DNA of 64,000 bases, from the NCBI GenBank assembly GCA_027924585.1, contig BSBM01000865.1, forward strand, positions 5,817,001 to 5,881,000, written 5' to 3'. The notes under the pieces are model-generated. The model saw only the letters and a program-made list of their open reading frames with translations. It did not search any database and had not been told where the DNA came from. This DNA is from Larix kaempferi. Lineage: Eukaryota > Streptophyta > Pinopsida > Pinales > Pinaceae. Positions 45,844 to 57,862 of the stretch are shown here, piece by piece. The first letter of the stretch is position 1. Each line of letters opens with the position of its first letter. The position numbers were made by a program, and so were the translations under genes.

Positions 45844-46218
45844 TGTTAGGAACCCATGTCTTTACTTTGTTAGTATATTGTTTCTAGACGCATATGCTTT
45901 GTAAGTTGTCCTGTAGTATTTGTTGATCAATAGTTTATGTTATTGTTGTTGGCGCATATACGTTGTAAGTCACTCGTAGTATTGTTGATCCATAGTCTGT
46001 AGTGGCCCATGGTTTTGACCCATAGTATTGGCGCCTAGACTTAGTATATAAGTGTGTGTTGAGGCCTATGAAAGCACCATGAGGTTATTTGTATTGAGCT
46101 TGCTCAAAGGAGGTTGCCCCCTCGAAGTGGCTTGTGATCAATATAAAAGTGATTCTGAGTTCTGTCATTTCTTCTATTTCGCATATTCTTATTAATTAAT
46201 TGTTGCAAGAGCTTCACA
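45844..46218 (+). repeat. Element D 3' LTR
   Basis: 375 bp, same ends as the 5' LTR, followed by GATCA (46219-46223). Confidence 0.95.
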
Positions 46219-46340
46219 GATCATCAGCATTGTCATCAGCATTTTCATCATCGTCATCTAGATCATCACGATCAACATCATTGTCATCTAGACCATCACG
46301 ATCAACATCATCGTCATCTAGACCAGCACGATCAACAGTA
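46219..46340. repeat. Continuation of the C 3' array, right of D
   Basis: CATCAGCATTGTCATC units and longer CATCTAGACCATCACGATCAA units. Confidence 0.8.
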
Positions 46341-46501
46341 TCATAGTAGCATACCCTGCAATACACATGATCCATTTAAGACACCATAACATGTCTAGGG
46401 ACGATGCAGTCCACTCGTTAACTTAGACAGAGTCTAAGGACCTCTTTTTCGGAGACATATGTCTATGGATCAATTCAAGGACTGAAGTCTGAGGATGATA
46501 C

Positions 46502-46910
46502 AATCCCCATCATGTACATTTTGAACTAGTGGTTCCGAGATGATGCAATCCCCATCACGTACATTTTGAACTAGTGGTTTCGGGATGATGCAATCCCCAT
46601 CACGTACATTTTGAATCAGTGGTTCCAGGATGATGCAATCCCCATCATGTACATTTTGAACCAGTGGTTCCGAGATGATGTAATCCCCATCACGTACATT
46701 TTGAACTAGTGGTTCTAGGATGATGTAATCCCCATCACGTACATTTTGAACTGGTAGTTCTGGGATGTTGCAATCCCCATCACGTACATTTTGAACTGGT
46801 AGTTCTGGGATGTTGCAATCCCCATCACATACATTTTGAACTAGTGGTTGCTGGATGATGCAATCCCCATCATGCACATTTTGAACTAGTGGTTCTGGGA
46901 TGATGCAATC
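46502..46910 (-). repeat. 45-bp tandem array in C, open on the sense strand
   Basis: Nine copies; ACATTTTGAA starts at 46517, 46562, 46607, 46652, 46697, 46742, 46787, 46832 and 46877. The period is a multiple of three and a 153-codon minus-strand frame stays open, encoding a 15-residue repeat around VQNVRDGDCIIPEPL. It is in the element's sense orientation, but I have no evidence of translation. Confidence 0.85.
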
Positions 46911-46989
46911 CCCTCGTCCACTGGGGACCACTTCTCGAAGACAACAGTCTACGGATCTATTCAGGGACCAACCATCCAGGGATGATACA

Positions 46990-47200
46990 ATCCCGCCTCA
47001 TCCACTAAGGATATCAGCATCGACCTTACCATCGGAACAGGTAACCTCATCATCAATACATGTATCCTTCTCATCGATACGAGTATCCACATCATCAATA
47101 CAGGTATCCTCATTATCGAACTTACCGTCGATGTAGGAAATCTCATCATCGATATAGGTATCCATATCGATACCAGTATCCAAATATCATTATCGACCAT
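46990..47200. repeat. Degenerate GTATCC/ATCGAT repeats in the C 3' zone
   Basis: Units built on CATCATCAATACAGGTATCC and CATCATCGATATAGG words, like the A and B pol-proximal zones. Confidence 0.65.
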
Positions 47201-47201
47201 A

Positions 47202-50200
47202 TCACTCTCCCTTTTGAGGAGGTTCTTTCTGAACTACACCAAGCTTGTCTCGGAAATACTCAAACTTTACTCAAGACAGAGGTTTGGTCAACACATCAAC
47301 AACTTGTTCGTCAGTGCTCACATACCCGAGCTTGATAGCTCCTTTCTGCACCATATCCCGTATATAGAAATATCGGATCTCTATGTGCTTTGACTTATCA
47401 TGGAACACTGGATTCTCTGTCATCTTGATACAACTCTGGTTATCACATAGGATCACAGTGAGGTCCATATACAAGTCAAACAATCCTAATAACAACTTCC
47501 AAAGCCATACCGCTTCACAACTAGTAGAGCAAGCAGCTATATATTCCGCTTCAGCAATACTGAGAGCCACACTAGACTGCTTCCTGCTAAACCATGAGAT
47601 CATGGCAGATCCAAGACAATAACATCCACTCGATATACTCTTCCTGTCTAATACGCTTCCTGCCCAATCAACATCTGTGTAGCCATACAATCTGAACTCA
47701 TGATCTCCATGATAACATAGACCAAAATCTATCGTACCCTTTAGGTACCTCATCACATGCTTTGCAACTATCAAGTGAACACGCCTAGGTTCCACTAGCT
47801 ATTGACTCAAGGTGTTCACAGCAAAGCATATATCTGGCCTGGTATTTGACAGATACATTAATGACCCAATAATATGTCTGTACAGAGTCACATCCACTAA
47901 CTTTGAGGAGCCATCAGCTAACAACTTCAAGTTGGAATCCATGGGAGTGGCCATGGCCTTACATTCCAACATATCAAATCTTTTTAAGATTTCCACAGCA
48001 TACTTTCCTTGGTTGAGAAAGATTCCTTCTAGGCCTTTCCATACTTCCAGACCTAGGAAGTAGTGCATCAATCCAATATCTTTCATCTCAAACTCTAAAA
48101 AGAGTTTCTTCTTGCACTCGACAATATGTTTCTCATTTCTGGTCAGAAATAGATCATCCACATATAGCAACAATATGATAGGTTCATCATCCATAACCTT
48201 GAGATAAAGATTAGGATCAACTTTACTTTTGGTAAATCCCACGCTTGTAAAGAAACTGTCAATTCTTCCATACCAAGCTCTGGGAGCTTGCTTCAACCCA
48301 TACAAAGCCTTCTTCAGTTTGCACACATGGGTTCTTCTATCTTCCACTTCAAATCCTTGTGGTTGTTCTATGTACACCTCTTCCGCAATCACACCATTCA
48401 GGAAGGTTGTCTTTACATCCATCTGGTGTAATTCCCACTTCATCATGGATGCAAGTGCCATGATGGTTCTAATGGAAGTGTACCTTGTAACTGGTGCAAA
48501 TGTCTCTTCATAGTCAATTCTCTCTTTGTGAGAGAACCCTTGTGCCACAAATCTTGCCTTATATTTTTCAATACTGCCATCCGTAGCATGCTTTATCTTG
48601 TATATCCATTTGGAGGATACCACACTTTTGGTCCTTTCGCTTGGGAACTATATCCCAAACATCATTCTTCATTATTGATTGGTACTCCTCAGTCATTGCC
48701 TCTACCCACTCTTTCTTATGAATTGCTTCTTCATAACTAGTAGGTTCTTGGTCTACAAGATCAGACATCAAAGCCACATAGTTGTTAAATGGATTTGGTT
48801 TCTTGCTCAATCTGGTGGAGCCTTCAAGAGCTCCATACTTTTCTTCTCCTAGTATAATTTCTCTTTCCCATGCTGGCTTTCTCTTTCTTGAAATGTTTGT
48901 GATGGTGGGTTCTTGTGGTTCTATCATGTCATGGTCTTTAGGTGTTACCTCTTTAGGGGTAGGTACAGTCTCTGCAATTCTAGGAGGTGCATCTTCTTCA
49001 TATACTTCTTCATACTGGCACTTCCTAGATTTCTTGAGAGCTGCCTCTTCATCAAATGTCACATCCCTACTAATTTCCATATGGTGAAATCCTAGGATGT
49101 ATATTCTAAATGCTTTGGATGCTTCAAAATATCCAACAAATATTCCCTTCTTCCCAGAAGGATCTAGCTTGGTTCTCTTTTATTTTGGAACATGAATATA
49201 TACCAGGCATCCAAATATCTTGAGATGACTTACCTCGGGCTTATTTCCTGTAAACACTTCTTTTGGGGTCTTGAATTCAAGAGCACTATGAGATAGTCTA
49301 TTCTGCACATAGACTGTTGTCCTAGCTGCTTTATCCCAGAGATACATAGGTAGGTCTTGATCATGTATCATTTTCTTTACTGCTTCCATAATGGTTATTT
49401 TCTTTCTTTCTGCAACACCATTTTGTTGAGGATTGTAGGGAGTGGTTAGTTTTCTCTTGATTCTAGCTTCTTTACAAAAGACTTCAAAATCCTTTAAAGT
49501 ATATTCTCCGCCATTATCTGTCCTGATTATTTTGATCTTCTTTTTTGAATGATTTTCTATCAAGGCCTTGAACTCCTTGAATTTTCCAAAGACTTTGTTC
49601 TTTCCTTTTAGAAAGTATATCCAAGTCTTTCTAGAGTAGTCATCAATAAATGTGAGGTAGTATTCATATCCACTCAAGGATGTGGAGGGCATTGGTCCAC
49701 ATACATCTGAATGAATCAATTCCAAAATACTCTTAGTCTTTGTTTCACTCTTTGGAAATGGGTTCTTGATATTCTTCCCTTTTGCACATCCTTTGCATGT
49801 GCCATCATGATCAATCTTCAAATCTGGTATTCCTATGACTACTTTACTCACATGAGGTAGTGCTTTGTAGTTTATGTGAGCAAGCCTCCTATGCCATAGC
49901 TCACTAGGGCTAGTGGATTCATGAACAAGGGCAGTTTCTGGGTGACCCTTGAGTTTGTATAGTCCTCCTTCCTCTTCACCAATAACAATTGCATCCTCAA
50001 ATGATTTTCCTTTGGACCACATGAGTAATTGTCCATCTATGAATGCAACCCTATAACCTTTCTTATCTAGAGCTGAGATAGAAAGTAAGTTCTTCTTCAA
50101 ACCTGGTACATATAATATCTCCTTCATCTTCAATGGAGTTCCAGAATCAAGCTTGTAGCTTGCTTCACCAATTCCCCTGATGGGATATTGATAGTCATAT

Positions 50201-51264
50201 CCTAAAGATACTTTATGTGGAGAGGTCTTCTCTTCAAGTTTTGCAAGAGTTTTCTTTTGACCTATCATGTGCTTTGAAGCACCACTATCAATAAGCCATG
50301 TATCTTCTCCGGGTGTTACAGCCCCAGAGAGTGTAGAGAATAAAACATATTCTTCTACATCTTCTTCTTCTATTCTAGATCTTTTCTTTTGAGGCCTTTC
50401 CTCCTCTTCTTCTTCTTCTTCACTATCATCTTCTACTAAATGTGATTGATATCTTCTATGATGGAAACCCTTCTTCTTATTCTTTGAAGGACAATCTCTA
50501 GCAAGGTGTCCTATTTTATGACAATTGAAACATTGGAATGAGGAGTAATCTCTTCCTTGAGTAGTTCCTCTTTTCTTCTGAAATCTTTGTGGAGGTTGAG
50601 ACTCCTTGTAGCTATCCTTCTTGAAGAAGGATTTATTCCTTCTTCTCTTGGTGTGGGTGGCCAAGGCTTGGTCACCTTCTTCGAGCAAGGCTTCTCTGTT
50701 GGCAACCCTAGATTCTTCTTGAATGCAATCTTCCCATACCACATCAAACTTCATGCTTTCTTTTCTGGCACACATGGTTTGGATGAATGACTCCCAAGGT
50801 CTAGTGAGACCATTTAGAGCAGTCATTACTAGTTCATATTCATCAAGGGTATCTCCAATGGCATCTAGTTGTTCCTTGAACTGTGAAACCCTTGAGAAAT
50901 AGTCTTGAATAGATTCTCCTTGATTCATCTAGGTGCTCTTCAATTGAGCTCTCAGTTTCATCTTCCTATTGATGTTCTTCCCTTCATACATTCTAGAAAG
51001 GGCATCATACATTTCCTTTGGGGTCTTCTTGGATGCCACTTATGGAATCAAGTGGTCTTTGATAGAATCAACAATGATTCTCTTTTCCCTAATCAAGTCC
51101 TTCCTATACTTCTCTTTGGCTTCATCTTATTCAGGTTCTGCAATCTCATCTTTGATATATTGGGCAAGATCATTCTCTTCAAGAATAAGACCAATTGTAT
51201 ATTTCCATGCCCGGAAATTCTCTATACCCTCTAGCTTGTCTTCAAGCTTAGTTCTTGGAGCCAT
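47202..51264 (-). pseudogene. Copia C gag-pol polyprotein
   Basis: Starts MAPRTKLEDKLEGIENFRAW at 51264. Visible: gag with zinc knuckle CFNCHKIGHLARDC, protease WLIDSGASKHMIGQ, integrase zinc region HRRLAHINYK...CKGCAKG, core HSDVCGP, FIDDYSRKTW, RTDNGGEY and QQNGVAERK (catalytic Glu present), RT with YVDDLFLTR, RNase H with DWAGSVLDRKS and DNQSC. Broken by stops in gag (near 51129, 51040 and 50929-50931), near 49177 and at 47796-47798, plus a frameshift near 48630. A last stop near 47268 replaces an arginine intact in A. Ends at TGA 47202-47204 beside a purine tract (47205-47220). Confidence 0.95.
47205..47220 (-). promoter_or_regulatory. Polypurine-tract-like sequence at the end of pol (C)
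   Basis: The minus strand reads TCCTCAAAAGGGAGAG at the last codons, homologous to 305-320 in A and 5568-5583 in B. Confidence 0.45.
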
Positions 51265-51731
51265 CTTAATCAGGGGGTCATAGAGATTGAAGTTTATTAA
51301 GAGATAGAATAACACTTACTAGGAGATGTGCTTGATTGAGTTGAGAGATCTAGTGTGTTCTGCTTCTGGAAACTTCAACTTTTCACCTTCCGGATCTACA
51401 ACAAAATTTTTGGTTTTCTGGTGTTTTCTTTTCTGGTTTTCTAGTGCACAGGTTTGCATCTTTTCTGGTTCACTGGTGCACAGGTGCACATCTTTTCTGG
51501 TTCTCTGGTTTTCTGGTTTTCTGCACTTTTGGTCAAACTAGGGTTTGACTTTCTTGGAGTTCTACCCAACCAAAAATCTCGATACAGGGATCAAAACATC
51601 AATTTTGAGGAGGGCTATCCAGCCATGCAATCAGAATAAAAAAATTTCAACTTTTTTGCAGAAACCCTAATTTTCACTAGAGGAGGAGAGAGAGGTTTTT
51701 TTAGCTTTTGAAAGATGTCCTATTCAGGTTA
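51265..51731 (-). other. Leader of element C
   Basis: Untranslated leader with the shared leader module (about 51555-51690) and a short CTGGTTTTCTGGT-type tandem repeat at 51415-51525 not seen in A. Confidence 0.6.
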
Positions 51732-51743
51732 TCTCTAATACCA
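51732..51743 (-). other. Element C primer-binding site, decayed
   Basis: TGGTATTAGAGA on the minus strand; two changes from the initiator tRNA-Met complement, next to the 5' LTR. Confidence 0.8.
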
Positions 51744-52278
51744 TGTTATGTTTGGCCTAATTTCACAAGCAAGATCACTGAAAGAAACACAATCACAAGA
51801 TAGACAAATATTTACCCTAGGAAACCCTCATGGGGTAGAAAACCCAACAAAGCTTTCCTCAATATAGATAATCAACCAATACAAAGATGCAATCCAAGAC
51901 TAGAGCTCCTTCTCCTCTTATGCAGACCTCTCTCTCTCCTATGTGCCAATCACAAGTGAGTGAATGAATGAGATAAGTGAGGAACATACCTCCTCTACTT
52001 ATACTTGTTTCCCGACTAAATTTTTACCCTAATGGGGCCGACCTCTCCTAAGAGAGTCTAATAACCCCTAAATAACTAACTCAGGGCCAACCTCACATGG
52101 GAGATCTAATAACCCTAGTTACCACAATCTCTCGGAGGAATAAACATCTCTGGATACATAACAAAGTCCCATCGGAGGAATGAAACATCTCCGGATACAT
52201 AACAAAGTCCCATCAGAGGAATGAAACATCTTTGGAATAATAAAATATAATATTCTTAGAAGTTACAATATTTCAACA
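51744..52278 (-). repeat. Element C 5' LTR
   Basis: 535 bp, 41 bp longer than the 3' LTR because of an internal tandem duplication (GGATACATAACAAAGTCCCA repeated at about 52150-52240). TATA box at 51995-52003. Confidence 0.93.
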
Positions 52279-52283
52279 CTCTT
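52279..52283. repeat. Target-site duplication CTCTT, right copy
   Basis: Pairs with 39014-39018. Confidence 0.9.
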
Positions 52284-52686
52284 CACTTTTGGTAACCTAC
52301 AAAGCTACACAATCTTTCAAACAAGCAAGATTAATCTAGTACATTCCATTAAAAAATACAAGGAGAATATAAGTATTACCGACTACAGTCTACTACTCAT
52401 AAGATCTTTAACAATGAAGCATCAACAAGCAAATTAAAAACTGTAAATGCTTTCCCAATGTACTAAAGATATCCTTCTATGCTAGATTCATTCTACAAAC
52501 TTATAATGAAAGAAGGATAACCAGCTAAATATTACCTCAATAAACACATGCATGCATAGCCATGAGAGATATGCCAGAAAGAGACCTCCAAATCCTTCAC
52601 TTTATTCAATAACAATAGAAAAATAGAATTACAGTAATGAGCAGAGGTTTCTTGCATCCATGTACAATGAGGAGCAAGCCTCGCTC
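52284..52686. other. Unannotated spacer
   Basis: I see no coding or repeat signal here beyond being the pre-insertion flank of C. Confidence 0.5.
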
Positions 52687-53055
52687 TTATAGAGTTATGA
52701 GAGGAAGAGGGAGAGCTTCTAGAAGCTTCGAGAGCTTGGAGGGCGAATGCATGAGAGGAGGGTGAATGCTTGGAGTCAAGGAGTTATCTGCGCATTGAAC
52801 TATATTACAAAATGTACCACAAGAAAAGCCACCTATGTTAGGGACATGACATTCTTCATGTTTTGAAGTTTCAACAAGCAAGATAATGTCAATTTCACTA
52901 AATATCCAAGTTAACTTCAGAAATTTATACAGAAAATGACAATTCCAAGAAAGGATCTCAAATTTATCAAAGTTCTTCTTCTTCTTCTTATTATTATGGT
53001 CCTTATCCATGATAATCATTTTTGTATTTCTAATAACTTCCCATCTATCCTCCAT
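52687..53055 (-). pseudogene. Possible LINE endonuclease fragment
   Basis: A 122-codon minus-strand frame whose middle part, FEILSWNCHFLYKFLKLTWI then IDIILLVETSKHEE and PNIGGF, resembles the first part of LINE-type apurinic endonucleases (usual pattern: LSWN, then a D-I-hydrophobic-E-T segment). The rest of the endonuclease and any LINE RT are not seen downstream. A chance match is possible. Confidence 0.4.
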
Positions 53056-54246
53056 TGTGACTTCTTTTACCTTTTGAACTTCCTTATTCCAATTTGATAC
53101 ATTGGAATGAGATCAACAATTCTAAATATTCTTGACCTTTTTAGACAAGAAGTTTCATCGATATTCTAATTCTCTTTGATTCTATTATGTAGGTTGTTTC
53201 TAGTTATAAATTTTTTTGTAGTTCTTCCTTCACTAGTTATAGAGTTCTTTCTTCTCCTTACTATTTTAAGTAAAAAATATTAATGTTTAATGGTGTTTTA
53301 TTATGTTAGACTAATATATTTCTATTGACATATCCATTTCCTCTTTCATAGGTTTGATTTCCAATTTATCTTCAATACTATTTAGGGTCATAGTATTGTT
53401 TATCCTTTCAAGTCATGCCTCCACATAAATGAACTCTTCACAATGGTTAATCACCCACTTTTTTATTAGAAATTTTTGTCTTTATGCTATATCATAATGT
53501 ATTCACACATTGTACACAAGCCTTTGGTTTTGTTTGAATGTTCGTGGGTTTCTCTTTGGCCCTTTGCGATCAAGTTTCAATGTGCATCTAACCTATGTGA
53601 CTAAATTTTTTTATCCTATATAATTTTTCAAGTTGTTTACCAATTTGTACACATATAGCCATGTTTACTCGAGTAGAAATCAATATTCCAAAAAATGATT
53701 ACACATCATTTCAATTTTTTAGGAATAACCATAATAGTACATAGACATTACTTCTTACTTTCGAACTAGGAAGGTTTGTGGTGCTCTTAACCCTAAAGTT
53801 TTGAACAATTCACAAGATATAAAAAAATAAAATAATGTGAAATACCATAAATTATAATTCATATTAACTTAATCAAATAAATAGATAAGAAATATGTGGT
53901 TGAAATAACTTTTGTATTATGAAAATTAATTCAGGAAACAATGTTGACTTGCCTCTTAAGGTTGGGTGACCTTTCACTTGAGTAGAGCTCTAACACAACA
54001 ATTCTTGACAAAACAATTCATATCCTAATATCTATTTAAATATGATTAAAAATACCAAAACCCTAACTATTTGACATGGTCCCATAATTAATGAGTACCA
54101 ACTACCTAGTAGGATCGATTAATTAATAAAGAGACTTTTTTACATAAATCTTCCATTACTAACTGCTTGTCCGTATTCAAAGGGGATGGATGCATACATT
54201 AATTTACTAACTTTAACTAAGGGAGATTAGTGCGGGAACCTAACAT
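53056..54246 (-). other. AT-rich spacer, partly LTR of remnant J
   Basis: No gene seen. The right end reads, on the minus strand, a purine tract (TTAAAGGGGGGTGCA) then TGTTAGGTTCCC, the likely start of the 3' LTR of J. The LTR's other end cannot be placed. Confidence 0.4.
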
Positions 54247-55830
54247 GCACCCCCCTTTAAGAGAAATATTTTCGTCAATTATGAAAATGAGGAAATTACC
54301 ATTAGGTTCCCAGGTGGCACCTTCTAGTTGCATATGTTTCCACTAGATCAATACTTCTTTGAATGTACACCTACACACTTTATGGTAACTTGGTTTGAAC
54401 TTTAGAATTGGATCCCACATCAGTTTTGAGCCAATATACATGAAATATAAAGTGAATATTGGAGTGACATGGTGGAGCTAGCTTGTAGGCCACCTATCCA
54501 ATGCATTGTAGGATCTGGCAAGATCCACAGAACATTGTGACTATTTTTTGGTGGAGGTAATTTTTGAGTGGTGTATGTTTATAAGGTTGTAGTGAAAGAA
54601 GCAGTTGACCCCCTTATGTAAATGAACACTCGAAACAATGATGCTCTTCCTTTTATTTCATTCAATTTTGAGCCATAGCCAAATTGTCCTTAAGTGTGCA
54701 AATAATAGCCTCTTTGGTGCGAAATGTCCTATCCATTGCTTGGATGCAAGAGGTGCCTAATAAATAGGTAATCAGAGATAAGGGTTTTTGTTCATATATG
54801 TATTCATATGGGGTCATTTTTTTAGCTCCATGATAAGTTTGATTATACCAAGTTTGAACAAGAAGAAGCCATTTTTCCCATTGTTGCGGATTTTTTGAAG
54901 AACAACATCTCAAATAAGTTTCTAAACACTTATTTACTACTTTTATTTACCATGTGTTTGTGGTTGATAGGCTGTGTTGATTTTCAACTAGGTACCATGA
55001 ATTTTAAACAACTCCTACCAATTTTTTCTTGTTAAGGTAGGATATTGATAAGATACAACAAAAGTTGGCATTCCCTGTAATTTAAAATATATAATCCTTG
55101 AATACGTGGGCAACTAGTTAGGGTGTAAAAGGGTGTGACAAGGCACATAAGTGGGCATATTTGGAAAGATGATTGAAAAAAACCATGATGAACATTTTAT
55201 ATCCAGATATAGGAAGCCCCAAATTAAAATCCATAGAAATACCAATCCAAAAATGAGGTAGAATTCGAAGTGGCTACAAGGCCACTATCGACTTCATTAC
55301 TTTTCCCTTGTGTCTTTGGAAGATATCACAAGATGGTTCAAAGTGTTAGATGCATTCTTTCATGACTTCCTAAAAGAACGAGTTCTTATTCTATTCATAG
55401 GTTTTATGAATTCCCAAGTGACCCTTTGAAGGTAATGAACGTAACTCCTATAAGATTCATTATTTTAGGTTGATTTCAAGAATAGAAGAACGCACGCTTT
55501 ATAGCACAATGTATCTTGGAGCCAATTGTATACCTTGTAGGAGTGTTTGGATCTTCCTTGAAATAGTGTATGGGTTGTACTATGGTTTCATTATCCATCC
55601 ATACTTAATGCACTCCATTGTACAAACCTATAATTGGCAAGGATAATGCAAAGAGAGAGCCCTCCTCTTCAAATTTCCTAGACAATGCATTAACCACCAC
55701 ATTTCATCTACCCTTCTTATATATAATATCATAATCATATCCCGATATTTTAGTAACCCACTTATGTTTCTCTAGAGAGGAAAAGTATTGTTCAAGGAAA
55801 AATTTAAACTATGATTCTTGGTCTTAATTT
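54247..55830 (-). pseudogene. Gypsy chromovirus remnant J: RNase H to chromodomain
   Basis: Decayed minus-strand gypsy pol. At 55640-55810 the RNase H end reads KHKWVTKISGYDYDIIYKKG and NALSRKFEEE. At 54920-54990 an integrase stretch resembles LKINTAYHPQTDGQ of intact copies. At 54662-54913 a clear block, QWEKWLLLVQTWYNQTYH and KMTPYEYIYEQKP, parallels 45140-45220 of D. At about 54300-54375 the chromodomain-like end reads KEVLI*WKHMQLEGATWEP, with a TAG where D has glutamine. D is the closest relative in the window. Confidence 0.8.
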
Positions 55831-56151
55831 AGAAGTGCCTCCCTATTAAATAAGGATGTCATGTTTCAACTATTTGTAGGATGATCATCATCTATGTCTC
55901 ATATGTATATTTTCCCACATTTCTATCACTAAATTCTTATTGGTGAATGGAAGAGGAAATCCTTCTTACATCAATACTACTCGAAGACCTCATCCAAAGG
56001 CATCACATTGTAAGAAAAAATTTAGAATCAAGCATTCCTAATATGGGAGTAGTGCATATGGAATCATTTAAGGAGAAGAAGGCTACTCATATTCATTGCT
56101 CCAAAAAAAGGGAATTATTCTTTAGAAATGACATTAAAGGGGTTGTGATTT
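55831..56151. other. Unannotated segment before K
   Basis: A plus-strand open frame of 70 codons (55947-56159) matches nothing I recognise. Probably more transposon debris. Confidence 0.35.
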
Positions 56152-57849
56152 TGATCTAAAAGTGGATGGTTATCCTAGAAAATTGATCTGAACATGACTA
56201 CAACAATCCACTTTCCTTCAAAACAAGGAATCTTTTATTGATAGTGTGCTTCGCATGAAAGTGAACTTACTTAACCAAACTTATTCAACTTTCATAAAGG
56301 AAATGCACATGTAATAGTAGAAATATAAAGATCATAAGGTATGAACACCCTAACAACTTTGATAATGGATTTCACCAGGGTAATTTTTAGGGGCGAAATT
56401 TCGCCAATTGGCTATTTTTGGGGATTTTTTCAAAAAATAAATTCATTATTTGGTCATTTTTAGTCCCTAATATCTCCTATATTTACATAAACTATGTTTT
56501 TTTATCATAATATTCGCCAAAATTTACATGTTTTAGTAGTAAATTGTAGGTTTCATATTTAATATTCACCTAAATATCTATATATTTGTTTTTTTCAATC
56601 TAAAATAATCTCCTAGAATACTAAACTTAAGTATAATATTAGAATCCTTAAAAAATACCCTGGAGTTCACTAGACCTCCTGCCTATGTCTCTAGGTCCCC
56701 TCTCAACTAGTGAGATTGTTATATTATAATTCTTAAATCATAACAATTACAATGGTGACTTACAATGCAAGTTTTGGAGACACCCTCAAATTTCGTGGCT
56801 TGGATGCACAAATTTACTTCACCACCAATATGATATCAAAAAAATGAGAAGAACGAGTATAAACTTGACCATATTTGGACACAATTCTCAAAGAATCCCT
56901 TTGGCACGTAAATCAAGACAATGCCCTGCAAATCCACTTCTCAGATGTTGTAATGGACATTATAATCGAAATCCCCTTGAAATTATGAGAAAATCAACTA
57001 TAAGCTTTCCCATGCTTTTTTAAATTGGTCAAGGACCCCCCTCACACGCAAAATAGGGCTATACTCGGTATTGTACAAATCCCACATAAGGATTCGTGCA
57101 AAGACTCACAAGAAGTGATCACCCTGAAATCTCTTCAAGAAATTCACTTCGAAATTTCATGACCAAATAGTGAGGATGCATCCCCTTTTATAGCCTCCAA
57201 ATGTCATATTTTTTGTTACAACCATATTAACTTAATAACAAATATATTAATTGCCATTACTTAACATAACCAAAGTTGTTGGCATATTGGTTAAATTATT
57301 GGAATTATACCCCAAAGACCAGGTTTCAAATCCCATATAAGACAAATAATATATATCTATATATATATCTATCTATCTATCTATCTATATATATATATAT
57401 ATATATATAACCATATAAATAAAATAGGTTGAATCATGTGATCCACTTGTATGCAAATAGAGGAGGACATAGGGAGGTGCCATGTGGCACCATGTGATCG
57501 GTCCATGTGGATGTCATTCATTGGTCATTGCCGCATCATCAAAACCCAGTACTCAGGTGCCACGTCACCATGCCATGTCATCATACTGACTATATGGTCT
57601 TGCCACCTGTCGACCACCTCATCTATATGTCTTCCCAAGTTCTAGTCTGTGGGCCTACCATGTGGCACCCTCTTACAACTTTTACCTATTCCATCAAAAC
57701 TTCAAAAGGGCATATCATCCTCATACGATGCCTGTTTTAGGCGATTCAAGCATTGTTGGAAAGATATAGTCAAGATATACTCAATGGTGTTGTTTCCATT
57801 AGCATTCAAGAAATTTTATTTTTGAGCATTCTTAGATACACATGGATCA
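56152..57849 (-). repeat. Element K 3' LTR
   Basis: 1698 bp; its first about 600 bp align with 59714-60281 (for example GACTACAACAATCCACTTTC and TTACAATGGTGACTTACAAT). It contains a TA/ATCT microsatellite at about 57350-57410. Confidence 0.75.
57350..57410. repeat. (TA)n/(ATCT)n microsatellite
   Basis: Mixed TATA and ATCT units over about 60 bp inside the K LTR. Confidence 0.9.
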
Positions 57850-57862
57850 TTCCTCCCCGCTA
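57850..57862 (-). promoter_or_regulatory. Element K polypurine tract
   Basis: The minus strand reads TAGCGGGGAGGAA into the LTR start TGATCC. Confidence 0.55.

Larger units (their letters stand above)
40066..46218 (+). mobile_element. Ty3-gypsy chromovirus D, nested in C
   Basis: 6153-bp plus-strand gypsy element with two 375-bp LTRs, target duplication GATCA, primer-binding site and polypurine tract. Almost the whole polyprotein lies in two frames with a single shift near 42530 and six in-frame stops. Integrase ends in a chromodomain-like segment. I count about 24 differences between its LTRs. Confidence 0.95.
39019..52278 (-). mobile_element. Ty1-copia element C, interrupted by D
   Basis: Minus-strand Copia element with LTRs at 39019-39512 and 51744-52278 and target duplication CTCTT. 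Without D it is about 7.1 kb. Coding order is gag, protease, integrase, RT, RNase H, with several stops and one frameshift. Between pol and the 3' LTR lies a tandem-repeat zone, into which the gypsy element D inserted. It is the close relative of A and the reference for A's broken sites. Confidence 0.95.

Noticed and set aside
55947-56159. Small plus-strand gene next to K
   Set aside because: 70 codons, no recognisable motif, and the end overlaps the K LTR; insufficient support.
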